From Flectonema sp. DT1601 (Eukaryota; Euglenozoa; Diplonemea; Diplonemida; Diplonemidae): DNA of 64,000 nucleotides. This document shows positions 1-11,000 of the stretch, one piece after another. The stretch lies in contig OZ025784.1 of NCBI GenBank assembly GCA_964019425.1, forward strand, positions 496,001 through 560,000, read 5' to 3'. The position numbers and the translations under genes are program-made. The notes beneath the pieces were generated by a model. That model saw nothing but the letters and a program-made list of their open reading frames with translations. It did not search any database and was not told the DNA's origin. Position 1 is the first letter of the stretch. Each line of letters opens with the position of its first letter.

Positions 1-265
1 TTACCGGTGATAATCTGTCACCTATAACGTTACACTTGTAGCAGAATCCACGAACTCCGCGATGCTCTCTTAAGAATATAGCTGTTTGTTTTTCTTCTTT
101 TTTTCCTTTCATACTTGTAAGTGAATAAGTTTACATACTGCTCCAGAAGTGTTTAGCGTACGTAGAGGTGCAAACGACGAGCAACATCACCATACAGAAT
201 GCGTCAAAGTTAAAAAGGGCGGACATTTTTAGTTTGTTTTGTTTAATCACCCTGAGAGGAAAGTT

Positions 266-297
<32 letters not shown>

Positions 298-462
298 CGA
301 AATAGAACCTCAACAATCATTATTACTATCTCAACAGTTGAAATGGAACACTACAAGAATCACCATAAGCGAGTGGACATCCACATCGCACGCAAAGAAA
401 ATATCACACGAGATCAGTAAGAAGCAACAGATAAGACAAAGGGAAGTGAGCAGGGGGACAAT
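1..462. other. Gene-free left edge
   Basis: This stretch lies 3' of the first minus-strand gene. It holds a run of more than 20 A near 271-296 and otherwise mixed AT-rich sequence. I see no gene, RNA or repeat in it. The short plus-strand frame across the A run is poly-lysine and not credible as a protein. Confidence 0.6.
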
Positions 463-1228
463 TTAACTAACTGAGTCGAACCAGTCTTGGTCAAAGTCGT
501 CTAGGTCTCTAATTTCCAGCGTCTGTTTTAGTTTTAGTTTTTTTTTTTTTTTAAATCTCAACTGCTACGTCAATCTAATTAAATTATAAACACACCTGAA
601 CTATCTCGAACTCTTTTGAGACTTCGAGTTTCCACTTAGTCGCTCCCATTAACTTCTTTGGAGGTGCCTTTTGAGGACTGTAAAAGATGAAGACGAGAGG
701 AGTCTTGACTCTACCGTCTGGCATAGTTTTAGTGTACGAGTAAAAAATGAATTTTGGATCAAGCTCGGTGAGTTCCTCAGCGATATCGTCGATGGTAGTG
801 TCTTCCAGAAGGTCAACAAATTTCAGAGTTGCTCCGTCAGAACCGATTTCAGTTATACAAGCTGTGTCTTTGGCATTCCTTCCTAAGGTTTTCATCTTGT
901 GCAGTGCTTCTGCAGCAGCTGCTTCTACAATAAGCCCACCTTTTGTGGTTCTTGCTACGGATTTTTCTTTCTTCTTTTCTTCTCTTTCGGCAGCTTTTTG
1001 CTTCTTGGCTTCGTCGTCTTGAGCCTTCTTTGCGACAGCTGCAGCTTCGTTGGCTTCTTTTTTCTTTGTTTCCTCTTCCATCTGTTGCGAGTCTCTCAGC
1101 TCAGATTTTAACGTTTTCAATGCAGATTCAAGAATCTGTTTTACTTTGTCGTGTTTTGCATTTTTTATGAAATTCTCTACTTCGGATACCTCCTTCTCTA
1201 TTGTCTCACTGCTGTCAAACATTCCCAT
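463..1228 (-). CDS. SIP-N / ADF-homology fusion protein, two exons
   Basis: Exons are 596-1228 and 463-522. The 73-nt intron begins GTGTGT after a CAG and ends AAAACAG; the joined frame gives 230 aa. Residues 5-45 resemble the N-terminal helical hairpin of calcyclin-binding/Siah-interacting proteins (EVENFIKNAKHDKVKQIL). Residues 46-95 are a charged Ala/Lys/Glu coiled coil. Residues 105-228 are an ADF-homology domain, with FIFYSYTKTMPDGRVKTPLV and KKLMGATKWKLE nearest in feel to glia maturation factor or coactosin types. Such domains bind actin or Arp2/3. The second exon supplies the last helix and the acidic tail ending in DWFDSVS. The start was taken at MGMF, because the longer frame upstream crosses a GTAAGA-like site and looks like leader sequence. 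Domain calls are by eye; the fusion of the two is unusual. Confidence 0.75.
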
Positions 1229-1485
1229 TGTTATTGAAAAAAGTATTCTTACCTGGAGTGGTGTAAATATTAATGCTAATATAAGATACAAGATAAAAAC
1301 TACAATCGTTTTTTCACCGCAAATCAATAATTAAAAGTATCTGACAGATAAAAGGGATTGATCTGTTTTACTTTATTGTGAGACACAACATTCTCTATTG
1401 GTTCACTGTGTCATTATTATCTGTTGTAGTGTGACAGCAATACAATAGTAAGTCTCTGAACATTCGATGAAATTTTTCGTAACAA

Positions 1486-1923
1486 TCAGCGATTCTTCTT
1501 TCCGTGGTCTGGAGGAGGTTGTCCGTATCCCTCAAAACTTGCTAAATTATTTAATATTTTTCGAAACAGAATCAGAGAGCAGACTAGTGGAGTAGTCACA
1601 CTCGCTCCACACACAATAGTGTTAGCCATTGAAGGAAACGAGCATGCGATTAACCTTACCGGGTAAAGTGGAAATTCAACGAAATATTTATGAGGCGTTG
1701 GATCACTACCGTTAAAATCACATGCCCACTCTGGACAGGTATCAAACGTTACTATCGACCAAACAGTTAACGAAAGCATAGTCAGTAAGACACACCAAGT
1801 TAATATTTCAGACATTAGATCTTCCGAAACGAGGAGATCTAACTCAGAAACCATTAGTTCTGCCCGTGCCATTCCTGTTTGATAAATCACTTCTTCAAGT
1901 GGTTCTTGTTCTCCATAACTCAT
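1486..1923 (-). CDS. Small two-helix membrane protein, unknown
   Basis: 145 aa. An acidic N-terminal 40 residues (MSYGEQEPLEEVIYQTGMAR) is followed by two likely membrane helices, about residues 41-60 (LTWCVLLTMLSLTVWSIVTF) and 95-122. Between them is a 35-residue loop with three cysteines (CPEWACDF and LIACSF), possibly extracytoplasmic and disulphide-bonded. The tail is short, basic and proline-containing (GQPPPDHGKKNR). A good acceptor, TTTTTTTCAG, sits 13 nt before the ATG and supports this start. I do not recognise the family. Confidence 0.65.
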   Translation of the reverse strand: MSYGEQEPLEEVIYQTGMARAELMVSELDLLVSEDLMSEILTWCVLLTMLSLTVWSIVTFDTCPEWACDFNGSDPTPHKYFVEFPLYPVRLIACSFPSMANTIVCGASVTTPLVCSLILFRKILNNLASFEGYGQPPPDHGKKNR

Positions 1924-2032
1924 TGTTTGTATCTTCTGAAAAAAACGAAAGAGTAAAATAAGATATAATACAATAATAATATAAAATCTATTTTAAAAAA
2001 ATCATATAAAAAAAAGTGTAACTGAAAAAATA

Positions 2033-5000
2033 TTATTTTTTATTTGCTGCTTTTTTTCTCGCAGCAGATATAGGATCTTGGGATTTCCACGTGTCCGACG
2101 CGGGAAGCTCGTCACCCGGCAATAGCGTTACAGAAGTAGTCGTTGGAATGGTAGTCCTGTGTTTGCATAAAACTTCTTCAAATGTCAAGTCACCGCTGTC
2201 AATATCACGAGCAACTTCAGAAGGAAGTTTCTTTAATACTTTTGCACGAACACCACCATAATCAGGGAGTAGCGTAACTTTCCATATGTATTGTAGCGTC
2301 ACAAGTAATTTCTTAGTCATTCCAACAGGTTTCACAGGAGACCATTCAAACAATAAAGGTATCATTGTAATACACAATCGATCTGCAGTACACCCTCCCA
2401 ACTCTAAAAACTGTGTCGATAATTTCTCAGCATGCCACAGCGGAGATGTCGGCCTGTAGAAGCAGAGTAACTTCGTAGCAACAGAGAGTGAATCTTCCAA
2501 ATGTTGATTTAAATAAATATTTTGAACCCTCGATAAAGATTGAATAGCCATCATTCTGTTGGTAAAAACAATATCACCTCCACCTTTTTGATGACAACTT
2601 ACGTAGGATGCGAACAACGAACTCAAGTACGTGTGACCTGGAAAGCCTTTTACACTCCATCCCATGTCAGATTTTACAACACAACATCTACCTCTCGGTC
2701 CTCCATAAACTTGCAATGATGTGTGCGGAAACACGTTTGAAATAGAAACTATAATCTTCGTAGGGGATTGTACCGCAGAGGGTGTTCCTTTTTTTTTTTT
2801 TTTTTTTTTTTTTTCCCTTTATATGTAAAATAGCTAAGTCTAACAAACAAACAAAAACAAAGGACTACAAGTAAACAGACATACCTTGAAATAAAATCAA
2901 GCTCATAGATACTAATTTTTGAAGTTCTGCAAAGGCGTCTCTGGGTTTATCAGCTGAGAATTCACCGAATATCGTGATAAAAATAGAAAATAAAACCACA
3001 TCATTATCACAGTAATCAAGAAATGGTTTAAGCAAAGTTTGAGTGTGAATTTCTCCCTCCGGAGGAATTATTTTATTCGTCTGTAAATATCGAAACACTT
3101 CACTAAACGGAGCTGTAATATTACTGCCAAATCCATCCTTCCAAAGTTGACAAGCAGTCGGAAACAGCTTGACCGCATGATCGAAAATATCAGACTTTGT
3201 AAAAGAATAATACGTTATCATCCTTCGTATCAGTGATGTGTACAGCCTATTTTCTTCATTGAGAGTGATGTCTAGTTGTGCTAATGGTTTAAATGCCGTT
3301 AAAAACGATTGTTTTTTACTGCTAAACTTCTTGTCAGGATGGTCAACTAATAATTGAATAACTGGAACGACGATGTCATCAAGGAAATCGATAATTCTTT
3401 GATATGTGGTGGTGTTGTGTTGAATTTGTAGCCATGCATGAGTCCAAAGAATCAAAGCAATATTTATAATTAAAATTGCTGAATCAGATTTTCTCAAAGT
3501 CTTGCTATACCAAATCCATTCATCTCCAACAGCTTTTGTTTGCAAAAGTCTGATGGATATAAAAAAACAAACCTGGTTGGAATTTTTTTTTTTTTTTTTT
3601 TTCCCCTAAGAACAATCATCGATTTGAGAATTACTTTAAAAGGTATTACGGTCACATAAAAGAAAGGAAAGAAAAGTAAGAAAAGAAAATAATAATTAAG
3701 AATATTTAAAAAAAGTAAATAAGTCAAAAAAAATGCTCCACAAGGCCGTGACCGTGGTATACGTTTCTCCAATTTTTTGGTTGGAATTGTAAGTTTTCCC
3801 TTAATAAAAAGTTCATTGTGATGATAACAACCCCATTTTTATTCTGTTTAAAACCTTCTCAATATTTTATTGCATGGCATTTACTCCAGATCGACGTTAT
3901 TATTATTTTTTTAAAACAGCGACACGGATGTAAATTATTAGAGACAGAGGCTATCCGGAATTCTTCATTTTCATTAAAAGTGTTTTTTTTTATATCTAAA
4001 CTTCTATCGCAGGATACTTTTCCTCACCATAAGAACTATGACATTTATTTTGAACAATAAAATTAGGCATGGGTCACATCTTTGTAGTGTTATTCATTCA
4101 GGCTCACAAAAACAATGAAAAAAAAAAGAAAAACACACACCAAAGGATACCTAACAATAGGAAATTCTGATAGAATCATCGCTTTATTCTTTTGTCCTAA
4201 AGTCTGTCTGTAAGATTCTCCAAGTGATGAAAAATATTGTTTCGCATCACTCTGAACTCTCGATTGACTGGGAGGCTCTTCCATTTCTAAGAATATACGA
4301 CAGGAAACAAGGTAGTGCATCCCTGCTATGGAGCTTATGAAATCGTTTGGTTGAGAATCTGTTTTTGAAAAAGACGCGGAAACAGAATTAAAACCCGAGG
4401 GATGCTTCGATTCAAGAAAATTCAACGCCTCTGTAGTCTCCGTATAATGACAACTAAATTGGAGTTTTTGAACTTGAACGTAGTACAGATCAAGGAGCTC
4501 AATGACAGAGACTTGTTTTCCGCTGGTTATTTCTGTTAAACAAGATAATACTTCCTTTTGAAATAATGAATTCTTTATCAAGTCAGCACTGCAGCTGTCC
4601 TTACAGATATATTCAATAACAGACTTGTAGGACCAATCTATTTGTAACGTTTTTAATGTGCCAGCCAATACCTCCTTCTCTTGTTGAGAGAGAAGACCTT
4701 TTTCATTTGTTGAGACTACCGAGATTGTAGAAGTCGATTTCTTTAGTTTCAGACGTTTTTTTTTTACTTTTGGATTTAATTTTGATTTGTGTATCGCGGA
4801 AATAGTAGTCCTCCTCGGTTGTTTACAAACCGCAAAAGATTTTTTTTTTTTTTTAATAATTTCCTTCGTCAGGTTAGCTTCTTCTTCCCTCTCATGCATT
4901 TGCTTGACGTGTTTGTACCATTCACCATCATCACTAGTTCTGTCGATCTCTTGTAATTTATTGGCGCAAAATTTCCACGGATTTGAAGGTTTTGCCCTCA

Positions 5001-5073
5001 CTAAGTCAACAATAAGTTTATTAAGAATATTACTAATTCCAGTTCTCTCCAAATATGCCTTTTGTGAAAGCAT
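2033..5073 (-). CDS. RIIa/DPY30-like docking-domain protein, three exons
   Basis: Exons are 4151-5073, 2885-3549 and 2033-2787, giving 2343 nt and 780 aa with both junctions in phase. Donors are GTATCC and GTATGT; acceptors are ATCCATCAG and a poly-A run ending in AG. Residues 5-43 (YLERTGISNILNKLIVDLVR, then KPSNPWKFCANKL) match the RIIa/DPY30-like dimerisation and docking fold common in ciliary and PKA-anchoring proteins. A Lys-rich linker follows (residues 90-140), then about 600 residues of predicted helix without a family I recognise. The C-terminus is basic (ISAARKKAANKK). Intron 1 is long (601 nt). Inference: a flagellar or cytoskeletal scaffold protein. The alternative is three separate genes, but the exact phase match makes one gene more likely. 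Confidence 0.72.
3550..4150 (-). other. Long intron of the docking-domain gene
   Basis: A 601-nt intron, much longer than the 67-97 nt of most introns in this window. It is very AT-rich, with an A run (T on the plus strand) near 3585-3602 and several short ORFs on both strands that look spurious. I see no nested gene or recognisable repeat in it. Confidence 0.55.
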
Positions 5074-5365
5074 TAATCACAATGGATAGTGGTATTGTTT
5101 TGTAAGCATTAATATAAGGAACTTTCTGGTACAAAAAGAAATAATAGTTTACTACTTATTGTGAAGCGGGTACTAATGACATCGGGAATGAATAAGGACA
5201 GAGCGATTATTAAACAATTTCTTTTTTTCCATATGAGTTTGGTATGTTTTGTTTTGTTTTGTTTGTTTGTTTGTTTTTTTTCCTCATCTGTTTTGTTTTG
5301 TTTGTTTGTTTGTTTTTTTTCCTCATCGCTTGTTGGGGAGATTTTGCAGATTTTCCTTTCTCCTT

Positions 5366-5402
<37 letters not shown>

Positions 5403-5787
5403 CACGCTTTACACAAACATATAAGTAAATCATTTTCAGTTTCACTACCCTCAGCGGATTCCTTCACAGGATCCTCTTCATAAATTAAAAGATACGTACA
5501 AACCTTGCATCAGCTATAATGGTATTAAATAAGAAAAGAAGAAGAAGAGAAAAAAAAAAGAAGAAAAAACGAATGCTGCAGTCAAAGCAAAAGGTGAAAA
5601 TGATATCTACCATTTTTTTTTTCCTTTCTTTTCCCCCCGTCATGCAAAATACTGTGTGCTTTTAATAATAACATATTCTTGGCTAATTAAATTGCATAAA
5701 AAGAAAGGCAACAAAAAGAAAAAAAAAAAAAACAATTGGTTTGTATTCTTCAAACAATACAGAAAAAATAGTAATATAACACTACTG

Positions 5788-5834
5788 ATGTTTGTGCACG
5801 AAACTCCCCCGTGAACCGACTTAAACTGATAAAG
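5788..5834. repeat. Short dispersed repeat, copy 1
   Basis: The segment reads GTTTGTGCACGAAACTCCCC then GTGAACCGACTTAAACTGAT. It matches 12753-12802, sharing GTGCACGAAA and GTGAACCGACTTAA in the same orientation with small indels. Both copies are intergenic. It may be a remnant of a transposed element or a conserved regulatory or RNA element; the family is unknown. Confidence 0.5.
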
Positions 5835-6240
5835 CTAAAGGAGGTTTACGTGTGTGCTGCCAACATTCTTTTTTTTTCGTTCTTACAATACTTGTTTTAA
5901 GAAAAAAAAAAAACCACAAGCTTGTATTGGTAGCTTGTAATTCAGCTATGTCATTATCAAATTTGAAGTGGGGAAAGGGAAAAAAAAAAAAAAAAAAAAA
6001 AAAAGGCAATGGGAAGAAAACATAAAAAATAAGAAACATAAAGTAATTGGTTGGTTGAACAGACCAAACAATCTTGTTGAATGGAGTGAAGGATTTTTTT
6101 TTTTTTTTTTTTCTCCCAACAAAATCCGCACAACATCACGAAAAACGATAACCTAACAGTCCTTACATTTGAACAACTTGAATAAGACCACTACCTACAA
6201 AGCTTTATTCACTTCAAAAGTAAAAAAAAACTAACTGCTT

Positions 6241-6355
6241 AGTTTATTTATTTATTTACGAAGCCTAGGAAGCCAAAGCCAGGAAAAGCTCACAGAGTAA
6301 CAGTTATATCGCTACCAGCAACCGTGAGACTCTCACAGACGATAAGAGACGTAGA
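6241..6355 (-). repeat. SINE-like repeat, copy A
   Basis: Read on the minus strand, this copy runs from ACGTCTCTTATCGTCTGTGA through the palindrome GTGAGAGTCTCAC, GGTTGCTGGTAGC and CTTTTCCTGGC, and ends in a (TAAA)n tail. Near-identical sequence recurs at 57535-57645, with diverged copies at 59393-59460 and 60990-61085. A short dispersed unit with a simple A-rich 3' tail is typical of SINEs. I could not find a convincing tRNA-type A/B box pair, so the origin is unresolved. Confidence 0.55.
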
Positions 6356-8095
6356 ATAACCTGAAACAAATGACTACCTTTATATATTAACCACAACAAA
6401 TAAAAAAAATAAAAATAAAAAAAAAGAGAACGAGAAAGAGAAAGAGAAAAATAGAAAATGCGTGTTGTTAGAACACACACGCTAACTATAACAAAACGGC
6501 TTTCATAATGAAGAAAAAAAAAAAAAAGGGATATTTTCGAAAACCAATAAGCTAACGAAAAAAAAAAAAAGTTATTTCCTCCTTACACAACCGACTACAC
6601 AAAGATGTGATGAGTTGACTGTGCAAGATCACTTCCGAAACACACTAAGGAAAAAAACTGCAACTATAATGTAAGAGATTTTAATAAGAACACCAAACGG
6701 AGGAACTGAACCACTTTGAAAAAAAAAAAAAAAAACCGATGCCTTCTCCAGTTGCCCAAGGTTGCGCGCGCATCTCTCATGTAGAGGACTGTTTTTACTG
6801 ATTGCTATAAGAGAGCGAAAGAACTCAAAAATAAAGGATTTGTTCACGTATTTTCTAGGTTACAAACCCGCGACTCCATCATGCTGGCTAGTTATGCTTT
6901 TTACTTGCGTGTAGTAGTGTCAGAGGCTTCATTCTTTTTTTCTTTGTTTATCTCCGCCGCCACCACCGTATTTCCCAAAATCATTTACGCACGCGGTGTA
7001 AAAAGAGTAAGAATAATAATAATTTTTTTCTTTTTTTTTCTTCTTTTTTTTTGCCTCAAGTCTGACAAGAGGGAAAAAAAAAAAAAAAAACAATTGCTAA
7101 GCCATGGGTGCACAATAACACAAAAATGCTAACAGCGATGCTTTTTTTTAGATTATCCTGTCAGTTTCTTTTATTTATGTGTCATTATCGTTTATCCCCA
7201 AGCACTATGAATCTTGTAAGGCTCGCATGAACATACGCAGAGAGAAGAGGAAAAAATAATTATAAAAAAATAGATACAAAGATACTCAGAAGCGTATTTC
7301 AGGAAAATGATAAACACACAGAGCGCCAGGGAAACAAAAAAAAAAAAGAAAATCGACGAAGTCCTTCTTCTTACCCTCCTTTTTTTTTCTTCGTTCTGGC
7401 TAAAAGTTTCAGATGTAGGAAGGAAAAAAGAATAAAAGAGAGAAGAGAGGGGAAAAAAAAGATGAAATAATGCACACTGATAAGCAAGCATTGTTGTTAA
7501 AAAAAGACGTGCTTCGTGTTTCCTAAGTAAGAAACAAGTATGGAGTGATGTCACAAAAGAAAGAAGAAAATAAAACCCCCATAAAGATGTCTTCTCCCAC
7601 CTTCTCTCCTCTGAATAGCAAGAAACAATGGGGGAACAGGGTAATAATCGGTAAGGGTTTTTTTTTTTTTTTTTTGAAACATGTCGCACTTCATCGCACA
7701 ACCATTACAAACAAACATAGGATGAGAATTATTTATATTCTTTTTTCGTTCACTTAAAAAACGTGTAGAAAATTTTTGATATTTAAATTTCTTTTTTTAA
7801 CGTGATTTGGTTTTTTTTTTTTTTTTTTTTTTTTTCCAACCCACTTTTAACAAAAAAGGAATGCAAATAAAAAAAATAAAATTAAAAAAAAGGGTAAATA
7901 ATATATTTAGTCCAGAATGAGTTAGTTTCCTCACCTATTTATTATTTTTTAAAAAAATATGCTTTTTTTTTATTTTTTTTTAAAAAAAAACTACTTTTAT
8001 AAAACAAAAAAGTATACCCTTACCTGTTGTCTTGACATTAAGGTCACAACAGGCTTTATAAGGTAGTGTCATAGCTCATTGTATATCAACAAGTC

Positions 8096-11000
8096 TTAGT
8101 CGTGCTTCACATTCTCAAGTACCTCTTTATTGGTTTCCATGAACGACAACAGAGAGTCAACCGGCATGTCGGGTTTGTTGCCCAAGAGATGGCCAATCAT
8201 TTTGTCAAAAACTATGTGCATTCTGTGAGACTGTTTTATTTTATTTTTCTCGACTAATTTTGTAAGTAAAAATTAAACTTTTGACAGAGAATATATCAGT
8301 TTATTATAAAAAAAAGTTTACTAAATTAGAATATAAAGAACAATTATAAAAACACAATTGTTCTGCTGTTCCACAATACACTTGTGGAATACGTAGTTTC
8401 AGGTCTTAATCTTATACTACTTGTCCCTCTTAGGCCTTCATCAGGAATTCATTCCAGTAAAAGTAAAACACTAACCAGAAGTAGGATCCGGAAGTGAGAT
8501 CAGCATGGCTTCTCACATGGTCCGTTTTGTTTTTGAGTTTCCCTCATGGTCTCAATCTCGCCATGAGGTAAAACACTAACCAGAAGTAAGATCCGGAAGT
8601 GAGATCAGCATGGCTTCTCATATGGTCAGCTCTCGAGAGACGTTTTGTTTTTGAATTCCCCTCATGGTCTCAATCTCGCCATGAGGTAAAACACTAACCA
8701 GAAGTAAGATCCGGAAGTGAGATCAGCATGGCTTCTCACATGGTCAGCTCTCGAGAGACGTTTTGTTTTTGAGTTCCCCTCATGGTCTCAATCTCGCCAT
8801 GAGGTAAAACACTAACCAGAAGTAGGATCCGGAAGTGAGATCAGCATGGCTTCTCATATGGTCAGCTCTCGAGAGACGTTTTGTTTTTGAGTTTCCCTCA
8901 TGGTCTCAATCTCGCCATGAGGTAAAACACTAACCAGAAGTAAGATCCGGAAGTGAGATCAGCATGGCTTCTCATATGGTCAGCTCTCGAGAGACGTTTT
9001 GTTTTTGAATTCCCCTCATGGTCTCAATCTCGCCATGAGGTAAAACACTAACCAGAAGTAGGATCCGGAAGTGAGATCAGCATGGCTTCTCACATGGTCA
9101 GCTCTCGAGAGACGTTTTGTTTTTGAGTTCCCCTCATGGTCTCAATCTCGCCATGAGGTAAAACACTAACCAGAAGTAAGATCCGGAAGTGAGATCAGCA
9201 TGGCTACGCAAGTCTACATACAACTCTTCTTGTGATAGTTCGTATGATTAATAAAAAGAAAAGAAAATAAAATAACATACTTCCAGGTAAGCGTAGTCGT
9301 CAGTGGCGCGAAGCTTTTCACTTTTAATATGACAACGACGGCCTCCGAGGTGGAGACGGGTACCGATGACAACCCATGGAACCCATTTTCGAAGATGGGC
9401 ATCAGTAGGAACAGTAACTGCACTTGCAAAGGCTTGAACTTTACTATCTCCTGCTGTTAGTCTGCGATGAATAGATTGAACAAAAGAAGCTCCGTCGCGA
9501 GGTGCTCTGGGAAATGCTACTGAAGTTGGAGAGTTGCCACCGGATGAATTTGCTTGCGCAGCATCAACAATCTGAATAACAGCCGTACATCCCCAAACAT
9601 TATTATCATCTCCCCATAATGAGATTGACGGCTGATCAGAAACTCCAGGTCCATAGACTGCAAGGTCAACCTTTCTTCCTTTTGAAGATGTTATTTGTTC
9701 TGTTCCACTTGTATTCAATCCAAAATGAGCAATTGATAATTCCTCTTCTTCAGGGATCTCATCCAGTATGGATTTACTCGCAGCAATGTTTCCAGGAGCG
9801 TTACCACAATAACAAGACCTCAATGGACGGTGTTTTGATGAAATCTGACTGCCGATTGCGAGGTCTTGACATTTTTCAAGAAATAACAACGATGGGCATT
9901 GAGTGACTAATCGACCTCTACCGAGAGGTGTTCCTCCGTGAGGGGTGAGAGCATGAAACGGTAAATCAATAGCTGAGATAAAACAAACTTTATTAGGAAG
10001 CCATGACAAGCATCCAAGAGGTCCAAAAATAGTATCATAAGCCTTTTGAAGTATTGACCAAACTTTTTGATGAGAAGTACACGCAAGTCCACACGACAGC
10101 GTAGTTGATATCTCAAGTAAATTTGCAGCATCTGCACTTGTCAGCTGAACTGATCTCTTTACTTGAATTGCATCGCTATTTGACTCCTCATGTTGTAGAT
10201 GCCACACTACTAAATGACCATCATTATCAACATGTACGTATACAACATCTGTACTTTCTCTCTTTACGATCTTTAGTAGTCGTTCAGAAGTGATGAAATC
10301 GGTTGATTGCATGTCTATTTTGACAGGATTCTTACTTTGAATTCCCTTCAAAGCTAATTGAAGCATCGAATAGCTTTCATGAATTAATATTTGATTTGAG
10401 ATCATGGAACTCGCCTGATAATGACTTGACAACAGTGTTGCAGCCCTCGCATGATCATTCTTTGCTGCTTCTATTTCCGTATTCGTAGACACTAATGTGA
10501 TTGCTAATTGCATTGCTCTGTGAAGGTGAGATTCTGCTTCACGGTCTCCAGCCCTAACCAACAGCTCTCCAAGCTTTATAACTGATCTCATCAAGCTGAC
10601 AGTATCTCCTCTCTGAACAGAAATAGCAACTTGCTCTCTAAAGACCTCCACAGCTGTTTGACCCTGGAGGGTCAGAGGCTCCGAACTAGCTAAATCCATT
10701 AAGTATTGCGCACAGAGATGTTCATTTCTTCCAGCTTCAACGTATACTTTAAGAACAATATCCCTGGGAAACGGGCCGAGTTCTTGAATTCTAATGAGCG
10801 CTTCAATATCTTCAGGTTGAAGATCCGCTACGTCAATTGGAGGAGATGCATACATTTCATCTCTCTCACGTTCCTCAATTCTATCAATGGTATCTCTATA
10901 TACTACAGGAACTGGTTCATTCAGTAATCGAAGAAAGGCTTCCGATTGCTTACTTAACAAGTCAATAATGTCAGGTGCTATGGAATCAACTTGATAAAGA

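Larger units (their letters stand above)
5074..8095. other. 3-kb gene-poor interval
   Basis: Low-complexity AT-rich DNA with many A or T runs of 10-25. It holds a direct duplication of a TTTTGTTTTGTTTG-type segment (5252-5327), a short dispersed repeat (5788-5834) and a SINE-like repeat (6241-6355). One segment on the minus strand near 5409-5480 reads as acidic protein (YEEDPVKESAEGSETEND) and could be part of a small exon, but I cannot build a gene from it. The 169-aa minus frame at 7192-7701 is mostly Phe/Ser/Leu from homopolymers and is not supported. Confidence 0.5.
8231..9280 (-). other. Repeat-bearing intron of the Rad23-CHAT gene
   Basis: A 1,050-nt intron, against 67-97 nt for most introns here. 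Its 5' part, in gene direction, is almost entirely the 118-bp tandem array (8464-9205). Next comes a dispersed repeat (about 8330-8460) shared with 42215-42330, then A-rich sequence leading to the AAAACAG acceptor. Only about 75 nt separate the donor from the array. The splice is inferred from phase and from the docking motif being rebuilt across the junction. Confidence 0.6.

Noticed and set aside
1229-1327. Longer N-terminus for the SIP-ADF gene
   Set aside because: The added residues (MICGEKTIVVFILYLILALI) run over AT-rich leader with a GTAAGA site, whereas the SIP-like domain begins directly after MGMFDSS.
3818-4060. Plus-strand ORF inside the long intron
   Set aside because: AT-rich, no acceptor, no family; lies within an intron whose flanking exons join in phase.
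7192-7701. 169-aa minus-strand ORF
   Set aside because: Made of Phe, Ser, Cys and Lys runs from homopolymers; no domain, no acceptor, in a low-complexity spacer.
8464-9205. CRISPR-like array
   Set aside because: Repeats are contiguous 118-bp units without unique spacers, in a eukaryotic intron; a tandem satellite explains them.
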